64,000 bases of DNA from Alphaproteobacteria bacterium. Lineage in GTDB: Bacteria > Pseudomonadota > Alphaproteobacteria > Micropepsales > Micropepsaceae. The notes under the pieces were generated by a model. That model ran no database searches and was not told the origin of the DNA. It was given only the letters and a program-made list of their open reading frames with translations. The translations under genes were made by a program, and so were the position numbers. Location of the stretch: positions 1-64,000 of the forward strand of contig JAGWZW010000007.1 of NCBI GenBank assembly GCA_018971835.1. The letters are read 5' to 3'. This document shows, one piece after another, positions 48,095 through 56,280 of this stretch. Numbering within the stretch: position 1 is the first letter of the stretch; each line of letters opens with the position of its first letter.

Positions 48095-49074
48095 TGGCTC
48101 GAGGGCACGCCGATCTCCCGACAAATGTCCCCTCGGTCAACATTTCCAAGACGGATATCTATGCCGCGCTCACTCGAATCGACAATAACGCTGCCTCGCG
48201 TGCGCGTGTGCTCAAAATGGAAAACGACTTCAAAAGAAAAATTGCAATGCACCTGCGCGGGCTTCCTGCCGCCGACGCCAGATTCCAGAAATTCAACACC
48301 AGCCCTTTTGTGCTGATGTTTCATTCACGCCGCCAGGGTTACCACTACGTTTCCGACGTTGAGAAAGACATCATTCCGGCCAAGGTTTTCTCTTCGATGG
48401 AAACATCAGCGGGGCGGATGGTCGAAGAGGTGGTTCTTCCCGTCTACGGCTGGAAAGTCGTTCCGAGCCAGATGCACAGCGACGAATCGGTTTTGGACGG
48501 TCAACGGACCGTGGTCGACGACTTCATGTGCGCGACGCTGAAGAGCGGGCCTCGCTGTCTCAACGACGAAATGGCGAAAGACATCGGGGCCGATGTTGTG
48601 AAACACGCCGGTGCTTGGGCCGCTAAGCACCATGCTGCCAAGATCGACTTTACTTATGGAGTGCTTTACGGAACGAAGCGTCAGTCCAACAAGAAGGACT
48701 GGCACATTCTCCGCAACATAGCAGAGTTGGTGCCACAAGACGCACAGACGTTGTCGTCCCACAAACAGGCGTGGAGCGTTTCCTACCGCCATCGAGGCCT
48801 TGAGGTGACAGCGACCGTTCGAGTTGGCGTCGAATGGTGGAACTTCTTAGGGGGGAGCGACACTTGGCTGGAAGTCTGCGTTGCGCTGATACGCGCGTGC
48901 ATCGATCCGGCAGGTCCGAGAGGGCAGCAACCGGGCTACACAATTTCAGACTTGGCCAACATACTGGACACCTCGGGATTGCCCGCCGGGTTCAACGTGG
49001 CGATTCTCCAAGAGAGCCAGATTGAGTGGCTGCTATTTCTAGCACGCCATTTCTGTGACGAATTGCGGCCCTAG
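48094..49074 (+). CDS. putative type II restriction endonuclease
   Basis: A 326-residue protein encoded directly behind the cytosine methylase with a 1-nt overlap. A PD-(D/E)XK-like core can be read: SAGRMVEEVVLPVYGW (Glu111/112), then HSDESVLDG (Asp135), then CATLKSGPRCLND (Lys150). The KSGP run after the third strand resembles TdeIII/PmeII-type restriction enzymes, but the residue two before the lysine is Thr, not the usual Asp/Glu. No helicase or ATPase motifs. The position and the core make it the restriction partner; family assignment is tentative. Confidence 0.72.
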   Translation: MARGHADLPTNVPSVNISKTDIYAALTRIDNNAASRARVLKMENDFKRKIAMHLRGLPAADARFQKFNTSPFVLMFHSRRQGYHYVSDVEKDIIPAKVFSSMETSAGRMVEEVVLPVYGWKVVPSQMHSDESVLDGQRTVVDDFMCATLKSGPRCLNDEMAKDIGADVVKHAGAWAAKHHAAKIDFTYGVLYGTKRQSNKKDWHILRNIAELVPQDAQTLSSHKQAWSVSYRHRGLEVTATVRVGVEWWNFLGGSDTWLEVCVALIRACIDPAGPRGQQPGYTISDLANILDTSGLPAGFNVAILQESQIEWLLFLARHFCDELRP

Positions 49075-49401
49075 GCTCATCGCCTTTGCTCGCCTGCGCT
49101 TGCTCATCTGCATCTCCAACTGGTTCCGCAGATGCCACCATCCTAGCCTGAAATTGCTGCTGCTTCACACCTTCGGCACCCTCTCTCGCTTCTGCCGATA
49201 TGGGACTGTTGCCGGGCGTCCGCGATGCCGCTACGTACGGCATAGTGGTGACTGTCCACGTAGCCGGCTTCATCGAACCGCGCATCGACCTAAAAGCCGC
49301 GCTTCGACCAGTAGCACCTGATCTGGTATCTTTGCGCCATTGCCGATAAATCGATGAGGGGTTTGCCGCACTTGCTGCCGCTGCAATGGCAGCGGCGTTT
49401 C
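49075..49401. other. gap at right border of the R-M segment
   Basis: 327 bases with no convincing gene. A minus-strand open frame continues from the lipase side but has no start, homology or codon bias. Near the lipase stop lies a hairpin (see 49377-49396). No transposase, integrase or tRNA repeat was found, so the right edge of the acquired DNA stays undefined. Confidence 0.5.
49377..49396. terminator. hairpin after the lipase stop
   Basis: GCCGCTGC (49377-49384) and GCAGCGGC (49389-49396) form a perfect 8-bp stem with a 4-nt loop, starting 5 nt beyond the lipase stop on the minus strand. It would end the TonB-hydrolase-lipase transcript; no T-run follows. Confidence 0.45.
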
Positions 49402-50724
49402 CTATTTGCCGAGTTCGCCGCAACCGCTGGCCGCCGGCTTGCCGGAGAAGCGGTCCCGCAGCCAACGTATCTGCTCCGGTATCGACTTGGTCATGACTGC
49501 ATCGTGATCGAGCCCGGGATAAGTGCGATAGGCGATGGCGCCACCCATCTTGCAGGCCCGGCCTACCGTCCGGCGGATCATGGCTAGCGGAATGGAATGG
49601 TCGCCCTCGCCCGCGATCACCAGCACCGGGCCGCCAACCGGCCGATCGCCTTCGCTGTTCTCTGCCACGAAGCGCCGCACCCACCTGTTTTTCACCCAGT
49701 CCGGTTTGACCACAGTGCCCAGTTCGCCGCTGGACGAAAGCGCGTTGCCGTAATACCAGCATCCATCCTGCGTGATCTTCTCGTAGTATTTGCGCCCGGC
49801 CTCCGTTAGCAGCGCTGCGACGTCGAACTGTGGGAAACGCGCCTTGATGCCATACAGCGCAAAGACCAGATAAAAGTTCTTCGAGGTGTTCGGCGTCGTA
49901 TCGCTGAGCAGCATGTTCAGATCCAGCGTACCGGCCACCGAGATCGCGCCCAGATAGCCGGGATCTCTGAGCTTTTCCTCATGCTCGGCTACGGCCCACG
50001 CCGCCCCGCCGCCCTGCGAATGGCCGATGACGACCCATTTGCGCGCGAGATCCTTCATCTCGGCGCGGGCCGCCGATACCGAATCGATCACTGCGTTGGC
50101 TTCCGCGTTCTTGGAAAGATACTGATGCGGCCCTGCCGTACCGAGGCCGGCATAATCTGTCGCCACAACGGCGAAGCCGGCGTTGAGAAAGGCCGTCAGG
50201 TCGCTGCCGTAATAGACATCCTTCATCATCGAGGGCGCGCAAATCTGCGCCACGCCACTGGTGCCATGCGCCCAGGCCATGACCGGCCAGCCGCCTTGCG
50301 GCGCCTTGCCGCCCGGAACCAGCACCACGCCCGACGCCGCGACCGGCGTGCCATCGGCGGCACGCGTGCGATACAGCAGCCGGACCGCGCGGACGCCTTT
50401 TCCCACGCTGTAATCATCCGCAGGCTGAGCCCGGATCAGGGTGCCCGGTTGGCCCTGCAATTGCGCAGGGCTAACCGCGTAGAAACCCGGCGAACCGGTA
50501 CGATCCGCCTGCTCCGCAGCCAGAGCCTTCGCCGGCGTTGCCGGCAACTCCTGCGCCCGCGCGCCATCCAAGTGCGAAAGCAGCCCCGCCGCCAGAACAC
50601 AAGCAACAGCGGCTGCGCGGCAGCCAGTGCCAAGAATCGCGGCCCGCAGCGCCAATCCCGAATTACGATTTGTCACGTTCGGCATCCTCTCTTTTGCGGG
50701 CAAACCCGCGTCTGCAACAGTCAC
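49402..50724 (-). CDS. secreted lipase/esterase (secretory lipase family)
   Basis: A 440-residue alpha/beta hydrolase with an N-terminal signal peptide (hydrophobic core VACVLAAGLLSHL, probable cleavage after ARA-Q near residue 58). The nucleophile elbow is VIGHSQGG (Ser236), the oxyanion-side motif is MAWAHGTSG, and candidate acid and base lie in VIAGEGDHSIP and YPGLDHDAVM. This matches the LIP family of secreted lipases (PF03583), although the substrate may be another ester. The GTG at 50724 overlaps the upstream stop (GTGA); ATG at 50685 is an alternative. Confidence 0.87.
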   Translation of the reverse strand: MTVADAGLPAKERMPNVTNRNSGLALRAAILGTGCRAAAVACVLAAGLLSHLDGARAQELPATPAKALAAEQADRTGSPGFYAVSPAQLQGQPGTLIRAQPADDYSVGKGVRAVRLLYRTRAADGTPVAASGVVLVPGGKAPQGGWPVMAWAHGTSGVAQICAPSMMKDVYYGSDLTAFLNAGFAVVATDYAGLGTAGPHQYLSKNAEANAVIDSVSAARAEMKDLARKWVVIGHSQGGGAAWAVAEHEEKLRDPGYLGAISVAGTLDLNMLLSDTTPNTSKNFYLVFALYGIKARFPQFDVAALLTEAGRKYYEKITQDGCWYYGNALSSSGELGTVVKPDWVKNRWVRRFVAENSEGDRPVGGPVLVIAGEGDHSIPLAMIRRTVGRACKMGGAIAYRTYPGLDHDAVMTKSIPEQIRWLRDRFSGKPAASGCGELGK

Positions 50725-52688
50725 TGCGAAAGCGGATCAGGCCGGCACGGTTCTCTCAGCAGCGTTCCGCACGGCGCTTCCGCACCCTTGATCGCAGTTT
50801 CAGGCAACGTTCCAATCACCAGTTTCGACGGATGGGCGGGATCGTGCCAGACCTTGTCGGTTTCCTGAAGCGAGAAATAGGAAAAGCCGTTCCCGCCATA
50901 TTGGCTGGGCGTATCGATCCAGATGCGCAGGCGGGAGCCCTTGCGGAACACATAGGCGAATTTGTTCAGTTCCACGCGCGCCAGAACCGGCACGTCCGGA
51001 TCGAGCGGTTCGATCGATTGCGGCATGTCGACCAGGACCGGATGGGTCGGCGTCGACATCTTCGGATCGACGGCGCGATCGGATACGCGCAACACGCTGC
51101 GCTGGATGAACCGTTCCTGACCGTCCGGCCGCACCTCAGTAAGCGTCACCTGCAAATCCGTATCGGCCTGCGACGAGGAGATCCACAGATCGGCACTGGC
51201 CGGGCCATATGCAAAGATATTGTTCCCGAGTGGCGCGCTGGTATAGGCAACGCTGCCCTTCTTCCAGTTCGCGGGCAGCGGCCCCCAATTGTTTTCCTTG
51301 TCGAAGGCGCCGACCACTGGCCCGGGCGCCGGATACTGATAGGCATCCGGCTCGCCGCCCGGCGTTCCGTCGATATCCATCTTGCCCTTGGCCGCCAACA
51401 CGAAGGAAAGCGGTTTGACCTGCGGATCGATGGCCGGCTCCGTGAGAACCCAGCCCGGGCGCGCATTCTCCACCTCGTCGTGGCTTTCGATGTTCCCCAT
51501 CGCCGACGACGTCGTGTTCATCCAGACCTGGAGATGAGGCCGCTTCTCGAAGCCGTTGTTCTCGCCTTTCAGGAAATGATCGAAAAATGCCACCAGAACG
51601 GGGCGGAACGACAGCGATTCATAAAGGTCGTGCCCGCCATTCGACTGGATCATCCATACCTGGTTCGGGTTCAGCGTTTCCTGGTAATAGCCTTCGCGCG
51701 AGGTGACGGCTTCGTCCTGGAAAGTTTCCATAGAGAGAACAGGAACATCGATCAGATGCGTACGGTTGCGCAGGTCGCGCTGCTCGATCCAGGCATCGCG
51801 CAGCGGATGCTCGAAAACCATGTGCGTGATTGAATGCGCTTCCTCATAGGCAAGATTGCGGTCCAGTTGCGCCAGACAGGCCTGATCGTGACTGGACAGC
51901 GCATCGTAGCGGAAGGAGGCCCAGGTATCGTGAAGAAAGCCGCGCCAGCCGGCGATGAACGCGGGCGCCGGAACGCCGCCCGGATACCAGCTGTCCAGCC
52001 GCGGATCGCCCAGCACCATGCCCGGCGCGATGGCCTTCAGATGCGGCGGCCGGTCGGAGGCCGTGGCGATCTGCGACATGCCGGCCCAAGACCAGTTGGC
52101 CATGCCCACCGCACCATTCGACCAAGCCTGGCTCGCGGCGAATTCCACTGCGTCATAACCGTCCTCGCCGTATTTGGGCCCGAGAAAATCAAACTCGCCT
52201 TGCGAGCAGCCCGTTCCGCGCGCGTTCACGCCCATGACGGCATAACCGTGCTCGATCAGCGTGCGGTCGAGGTTGGCAGACATCGCGGTGGTGCCGTGGC
52301 GATAGGCAAGGCCGCCGATTTCGCCCGGATTGTAACCGCTGTAGTTGATGATAACTGGAAAACGCCCTTCGCCCTTGGGCAGCAGAACGCTGTAGCGCAG
52401 CTTCACGCCATCCCGCGTCGTCAGATAGCCGGTGATGCGGCGGGCCCAGAACGGCTGCAAAGCTTGCTGCGTCCAGCCGATCTGATCGAGTTGTGCCCGC
52501 ACCGCTGGCGGCGGCTGGAACGCCCCCTCCCGGCCGTTGCCTGCAAATGCCGGCTGCAGCGCCAGCATTAGCAAGCTCAGGGCAAAAACGCCGACAGTCT
52601 TGCAGCATAGTCCAACTGCCGCGGTCGCACGATTGCGGCCCGGACCGTGCGGCTTCGTGTGCACGCTTGCGTGCGGCTCCACTTGCAT
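50721..52688 (-). CDS. CocE/NonD-type exported hydrolase
   Basis: A 655-residue protein: signal peptide (core FALSLLMLALQPAFA), an alpha/beta hydrolase domain with a cap, and a C-terminal jelly-roll (about 430-640) typical of X-Pro dipeptidyl-peptidase/cocaine-esterase proteins. The segment VGMANWSWAGMSQ aligns with the family's VGM-x-GVSYxG-xxQ, placing the nucleophile at Ser200 but with Asn-Trp where Gly-Val normally precedes it. ATG at 52688 is chosen over longer frames because GGGAG lies 9 nt upstream and the signal peptide then follows. Coupled to the lipase gene downstream. Confidence 0.88.
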   Translation of the reverse strand: MQVEPHASVHTKPHGPGRNRATAAVGLCCKTVGVFALSLLMLALQPAFAGNGREGAFQPPPAVRAQLDQIGWTQQALQPFWARRITGYLTTRDGVKLRYSVLLPKGEGRFPVIINYSGYNPGEIGGLAYRHGTTAMSANLDRTLIEHGYAVMGVNARGTGCSQGEFDFLGPKYGEDGYDAVEFAASQAWSNGAVGMANWSWAGMSQIATASDRPPHLKAIAPGMVLGDPRLDSWYPGGVPAPAFIAGWRGFLHDTWASFRYDALSSHDQACLAQLDRNLAYEEAHSITHMVFEHPLRDAWIEQRDLRNRTHLIDVPVLSMETFQDEAVTSREGYYQETLNPNQVWMIQSNGGHDLYESLSFRPVLVAFFDHFLKGENNGFEKRPHLQVWMNTTSSAMGNIESHDEVENARPGWVLTEPAIDPQVKPLSFVLAAKGKMDIDGTPGGEPDAYQYPAPGPVVGAFDKENNWGPLPANWKKGSVAYTSAPLGNNIFAYGPASADLWISSSQADTDLQVTLTEVRPDGQERFIQRSVLRVSDRAVDPKMSTPTHPVLVDMPQSIEPLDPDVPVLARVELNKFAYVFRKGSRLRIWIDTPSQYGGNGFSYFSLQETDKVWHDPAHPSKLVIGTLPETAIKGAEAPCGTLLREPCRPDPLSQ

Positions 52689-52796
52689 CCCGGCATACTC
52701 CCTCTCTCTGCGTCGCAAGGCATCCATCGCAGTTGCGGCGTGACGGCCGGCCGGCTTGCGGCGTTCATCGAACGCGCCGGACCGGCCGTCATCCAA

Positions 52797-55238
52797 TTAA
52801 TGGAACCGGCGGGTGATCGTGAAGAAGAATGTCCGGGGCATTCCCGGCGTGCCGGAGACCTGCAACAGCGAGCCGTCGGCGTTGAGCGTTGCCCCCTTGC
52901 TCGCGTAGTAAAGCTTGTCCATCAGGTTATCGACCTGCAGGGCGGCGGACCATTTGTCGTCGGCATCGTTCCAGGCCAGCCGAAGATTGACCAGGCCGTA
53001 ACCATCTTGCGCACCCGCTTCGGTGTTGGCCAGATCGTAATAGACCTTGCTGCGATAGGACCAGTCCAGCCGCAGCATGGCATCGCCGTAGTTGCCGAAA
53101 TCGCGGTCGTATTGCAGGCCGAGGGAGGTGGTCCAGGTCGGCGTGTAGGGCGGGCGGGTGTTCAGCGTGGGCCCGCCAACCTGGCCGGCGGCCGCGCCGA
53201 GGCTGATATTCTTGTACGATAGATAGCCCGCCGTTCCATCCAGCGAGAATCCCGGTGCAAGGATGGCCTGGAAGTTCGCTTCCACGCCCTCGATCCGGGC
53301 ATGACCGGCATTGATGACGATCGTGCCACCATCGCCCAGCGGCGGCGGCAGGAACTCGCTGAGCTGAAGATCGCGATAATCGCTGTAATACGCATCGGCG
53401 TCGAGCAGAAGCCGGTGGTTGAACCACTCCGACTTCACGCCGACTTCATAGGCAGTGAGCTTTTCTTCGCGGAACGGCGTGATATCCGTATCCAGCACCG
53501 GCTTGGGATTGATGCCGCCGGCCTTGTAGCCCGTCGCGAACGAGGCGTAGGTCATCAGATCGGGCGTCCACTGGTACTGGACTGCGACCTTCGGATCGAA
53601 GCGGTTGTCGCGCGTAGTGCCGCCCGCATTCGGCGCATAGGCCGGCGAACCAGCCGGCAGCAGGATATTGTCGGGATTGGCCTGCGTGTAAGTGTGGTCG
53701 TAGGATTGGCTCTTGCTGTCCACGCTGTAGCGCACACCGGCTTCAAGGCTCAGCTTGTCGGTGAAATGATAGACGCCGTGCAGGAAGCCGGACCAACTCG
53801 TGGTGTCCGTCACGTCGTTGAGATTGAAATCCAGGCCATAAACGCCGTCAGGCGCAAACGGCAGAATGCCGGGCTCCACAATGACAGTGGATGGCAGCTC
53901 GATATGGCCCTGATAGGAGCCCTGCGAGTCGAAATAATAAGCGCCGGCGATCCATTCCAGCCTGTTATCCAGGGCCGTGCCGCTCAGATCGAATTCCTCG
54001 CTGACCTGATGATAGGGAAGAACATTGTATTCGAGGAAGGTCGGGATCGGCGTGCCGTCAGTATTGGAGAACTCGGCCGTATATTTCTGGTAGGCCACGA
54101 TATTCTTGACGTGGAAGCCCCAGGGCGTATCCCAGTCGATGGTATCGGACAGGTTCCAGAAGGTTTCGTGGTTGACCGGCGGTGCCGAATAGCCTGTGCC
54201 CGGATTGGCATAGGTCGAATAGGTGGTGAACGGCTTGCCCGTCACGAAGGCCGGGTTGTCGATCGTCAGCCCGTACAGGGACTGGGCGACATAGGTGTTG
54301 TAATTGGCATCGTCGGAGCCCGCCGGCGCCGTGTTCTGCGTGAGGATGGTCATCGCCCCCGGCCCGCTCTGGTCGAGGTGATAGCCGGCGCGCAGGATCA
54401 TCGTAAAGTTGCTATCCGGCGTCCATTTCAGCGCGGCGCTGATGCTGCGCTCATCATCGCCGCCTTCGGTTCCGACCTTGCAGCCGGCAGCCGTCGTCGC
54501 CGGCTTGAGATTGCCGGCCAGTGAGGGATTGGCGCAGGCGAAATCGACGCGGTTGACATAGCCGTCCATCGTGTTGGAGGCGCCGGAAACGCGCAAAGCC
54601 AGCTTGTCCGCCACTAGCGGTATGTCGAAACTTCCCTTGAAGAACATGCGGTCGTAGCTGCCGTATCCCGCCGTAATCTCCCCGCTGCCGTCCCCCTTGG
54701 GCTCCGGCGTGGACAGTAGGATGGCGCCGCCCTCATTGTTCTTGCCGAACAGGGTTCCCTGCGGCCCGCGCAGCACCTGGATGCTGGAGATATCGCCGAG
54801 CTCGAAGATCGAGCCGTACACGGTGCCGTAATAGACGCCGTCTACGTAATATCCGACACCCGGCTGGAACGCGAAGGTGAACTGGTCCTGGCCGATGCCG
54901 CGGATATAGGTCATCGCCGATTTGCCCGAGTAATTGCCCCCCGGCATGATGGTCAGGCTCGGCGTCGATTGCTGCAACCCCAGGACATCGTCGAGGCCGC
55001 GTTTGGAAATATCTTCGGCGGTAAGCGCGGTCACGGAAACGGGCGATGCCTGAAGATTCTCCGCCTTCCTGCGCGCAGTGACGGTGACCGTCTCGATCAT
55101 CGTGGTTTGCTCGGCGGCCGGTTGCGCAGCAGCCCCGCCCCCCGTGACGCCTTGTGCGTTCGCCGCCTGCGCCAAGCTTACCAGTGCCAACGCCGCAGTC
55201 ATCAGCAGGGTCGAACGTCGTGATGTATGATTGCCCAT
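52797..55238 (-). CDS. TonB-dependent outer-membrane receptor
   Basis: An 813-residue receptor with signal peptide (LLMTAALALVSLAQAANAQ), a TonB-box-like ETVTVTARR, a plug domain (about 55-165, with GIGQDQFTFAFQPGVGYYVDG and VLRGPQGTLFGKN) and a 22-strand barrel. The sequence resembles the large sphingomonad receptor family for aromatic or complex organic substrates rather than siderophores. The C-terminus is RRFH, so the usual last Phe is followed by His. The start at 55238 has AGGAGG 7 nt before it. It heads the receptor-hydrolase-lipase operon. Confidence 0.94.
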   Translation of the reverse strand: MGNHTSRRSTLLMTAALALVSLAQAANAQGVTGGGAAAQPAAEQTTMIETVTVTARRKAENLQASPVSVTALTAEDISKRGLDDVLGLQQSTPSLTIMPGGNYSGKSAMTYIRGIGQDQFTFAFQPGVGYYVDGVYYGTVYGSIFELGDISSIQVLRGPQGTLFGKNNEGGAILLSTPEPKGDGSGEITAGYGSYDRMFFKGSFDIPLVADKLALRVSGASNTMDGYVNRVDFACANPSLAGNLKPATTAAGCKVGTEGGDDERSISAALKWTPDSNFTMILRAGYHLDQSGPGAMTILTQNTAPAGSDDANYNTYVAQSLYGLTIDNPAFVTGKPFTTYSTYANPGTGYSAPPVNHETFWNLSDTIDWDTPWGFHVKNIVAYQKYTAEFSNTDGTPIPTFLEYNVLPYHQVSEEFDLSGTALDNRLEWIAGAYYFDSQGSYQGHIELPSTVIVEPGILPFAPDGVYGLDFNLNDVTDTTSWSGFLHGVYHFTDKLSLEAGVRYSVDSKSQSYDHTYTQANPDNILLPAGSPAYAPNAGGTTRDNRFDPKVAVQYQWTPDLMTYASFATGYKAGGINPKPVLDTDITPFREEKLTAYEVGVKSEWFNHRLLLDADAYYSDYRDLQLSEFLPPPLGDGGTIVINAGHARIEGVEANFQAILAPGFSLDGTAGYLSYKNISLGAAAGQVGGPTLNTRPPYTPTWTTSLGLQYDRDFGNYGDAMLRLDWSYRSKVYYDLANTEAGAQDGYGLVNLRLAWNDADDKWSAALQVDNLMDKLYYASKGATLNADGSLLQVSGTPGMPRTFFFTITRRFH

Positions 55239-55282
55239 TGCTTCCCCTCCTACATCCCGCATGTGTACGGGACTATCACTGT

Positions 55283-55305
55283 GTTATACGTTATAACTGA
55301 TATCA
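55283..55305. promoter_or_regulatory. operator over the TonB-operon promoter
   Basis: GTTATA (55283-55288) and TATAAC (55292-55297) form a perfect inverted repeat with a 3-nt spacer, and TGATATCA (55298-55305) is a palindrome beside it. They cover the -10 and part of the -10/-35 spacer of the minus-strand promoter. The MarR-family gene one locus upstream is the obvious candidate regulator. Confidence 0.55.
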
Positions 55306-55318
55306 CACATTATGGCAA
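55290..55318 (-). promoter_or_regulatory. sigma-70-like promoter of the TonB-CocE-lipase operon
   Basis: On the minus strand TTGCCA (55313-55318) and TATAAC (55290-55295) are separated by exactly 17 nt, each one base from consensus. Transcription would begin near 55283, leaving a leader of about 45 nt before the AGGAGG and ATG at 55238. Confidence 0.65.
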
Positions 55319-55599
55319 GACCATCCAGTGCTGATGCGAGGCATGCTGACGAGCCGTCCGCGTCGGGGCCAAGGCTTCCACTATATTTCTCTGTCTTTTC
55401 AGTGGATTATAAACGAAGTACTTCGCGCAGGCGGCCCCTCGCCAGCGAACCATCGCTTGCCGTAGCCACCTACCGCCCGATGCCGGCCCCCCGGAAACGC
55501 TTTAGATATCACAGATATTTCGCGAAAAATCCGGCCCCAGACAGCATCGAGGCAAGCTATCGTCCGCTCCAGCCATCGCGGCGCCGGCCGCCGCGAACC

Positions 55600-56115
55600 T
55601 CAAATCTGGTTATGAAGCTTCCGAAGAGAACTAACGAGATCCTTCAACTCTGTGGTTCGCAAGCGCGTCCTAAACCGCCGCTCATGTTCGGCGATTGCCT
55701 TTCCTGCTTGTGCGAGAATCTGCATTCCCCGCTTGCTCAGCCGAAGTTCAATCCTCCTACGATCCTCTAGCGAAGCGCGGCGTTCCAACAGCCGGCGCGC
55801 CGCCAGCCGCTTGATTGTGGTCATCATGGTCGCCTGATCGATGCCCAGAAATACCACCAGATCCGCCTGTGACAGGCCCTGGTTCGCGTCGACCAACTGA
55901 AGAATCGCGCACTGCATTTGCGTCAGTCCGAGAGTACCGAGTGCCTTCTTGAAATCGCGGTACATGGCGACGCTCGCCAGACGCAAATGGAACCCAAGCA
56001 GACCATCAAGGCCACCCAGATAATGAACCCGTGTCGCGCCGATTCCGGCATGGCCGGAAGGCGACGGCTCGCGCGTGCTTCCCGCTGCCTTTATCTTCGG
56101 ATTCTGACTTGCCAT
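55600..56115 (-). CDS. MarR-family transcriptional regulator
   Basis: A 171-residue winged-helix regulator: LTQMQCAILQLVDANQGLSQADLV, recognition helix region DQATMMTTIKRL, wing ASLEDRRRIELRLSKRG, then a dimerisation helix. The N-terminal 35 residues are low-complexity and may be disordered. It sits between the receptor operon and the amidase gene, all on one strand. MarR proteins usually repress catabolic or efflux genes until a phenolic or similar ligand binds; target assignment here rests on position and the operator at 55283-55305. Confidence 0.9.
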   Translation of the reverse strand: MASQNPKIKAAGSTREPSPSGHAGIGATRVHYLGGLDGLLGFHLRLASVAMYRDFKKALGTLGLTQMQCAILQLVDANQGLSQADLVVFLGIDQATMMTTIKRLAARRLLERRASLEDRRRIELRLSKRGMQILAQAGKAIAEHERRFRTRLRTTELKDLVSSLRKLHNQI

Positions 56116-56280
56116 CGCTTCGAAGCCCCAAGATTCGAGGTGTTGAACGCGTCAATGCTTGTGCGACAACAAACGGCGCCTTATGCGCATGAACTAAACA
56201 CCGCAACGCAAGCAAACATAGCAGGTGCAGGCGAGCAACCTTCGGCAGATTGACATTCGCCCATCCTCCACGGAATGAAA

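Larger units (their letters stand above)
55239..55599. other. 361-nt upstream region of the TonB-receptor operon
   Basis: No gene is supported here. Besides the promoter/operator it holds two further palindromes, CGAAGTACTTCG (55414-55425) and TTTCGCGAAA (55518-55527), and several AT-rich patches, so it is the richest regulatory region of the window. Confidence 0.55.

Noticed and set aside
49075-49401. A minus-strand reading frame continuing from the lipase side as a possible gene or transposase relic
   Set aside because: No start with a ribosome site, no codon bias and no motif. It is described only as an empty gap.
46325-49401. The R-M segment as a prophage or integrative element
   Set aside because: There is no integrase, no phage gene and no direct repeat of the tRNA-Val 3' end within the segment.
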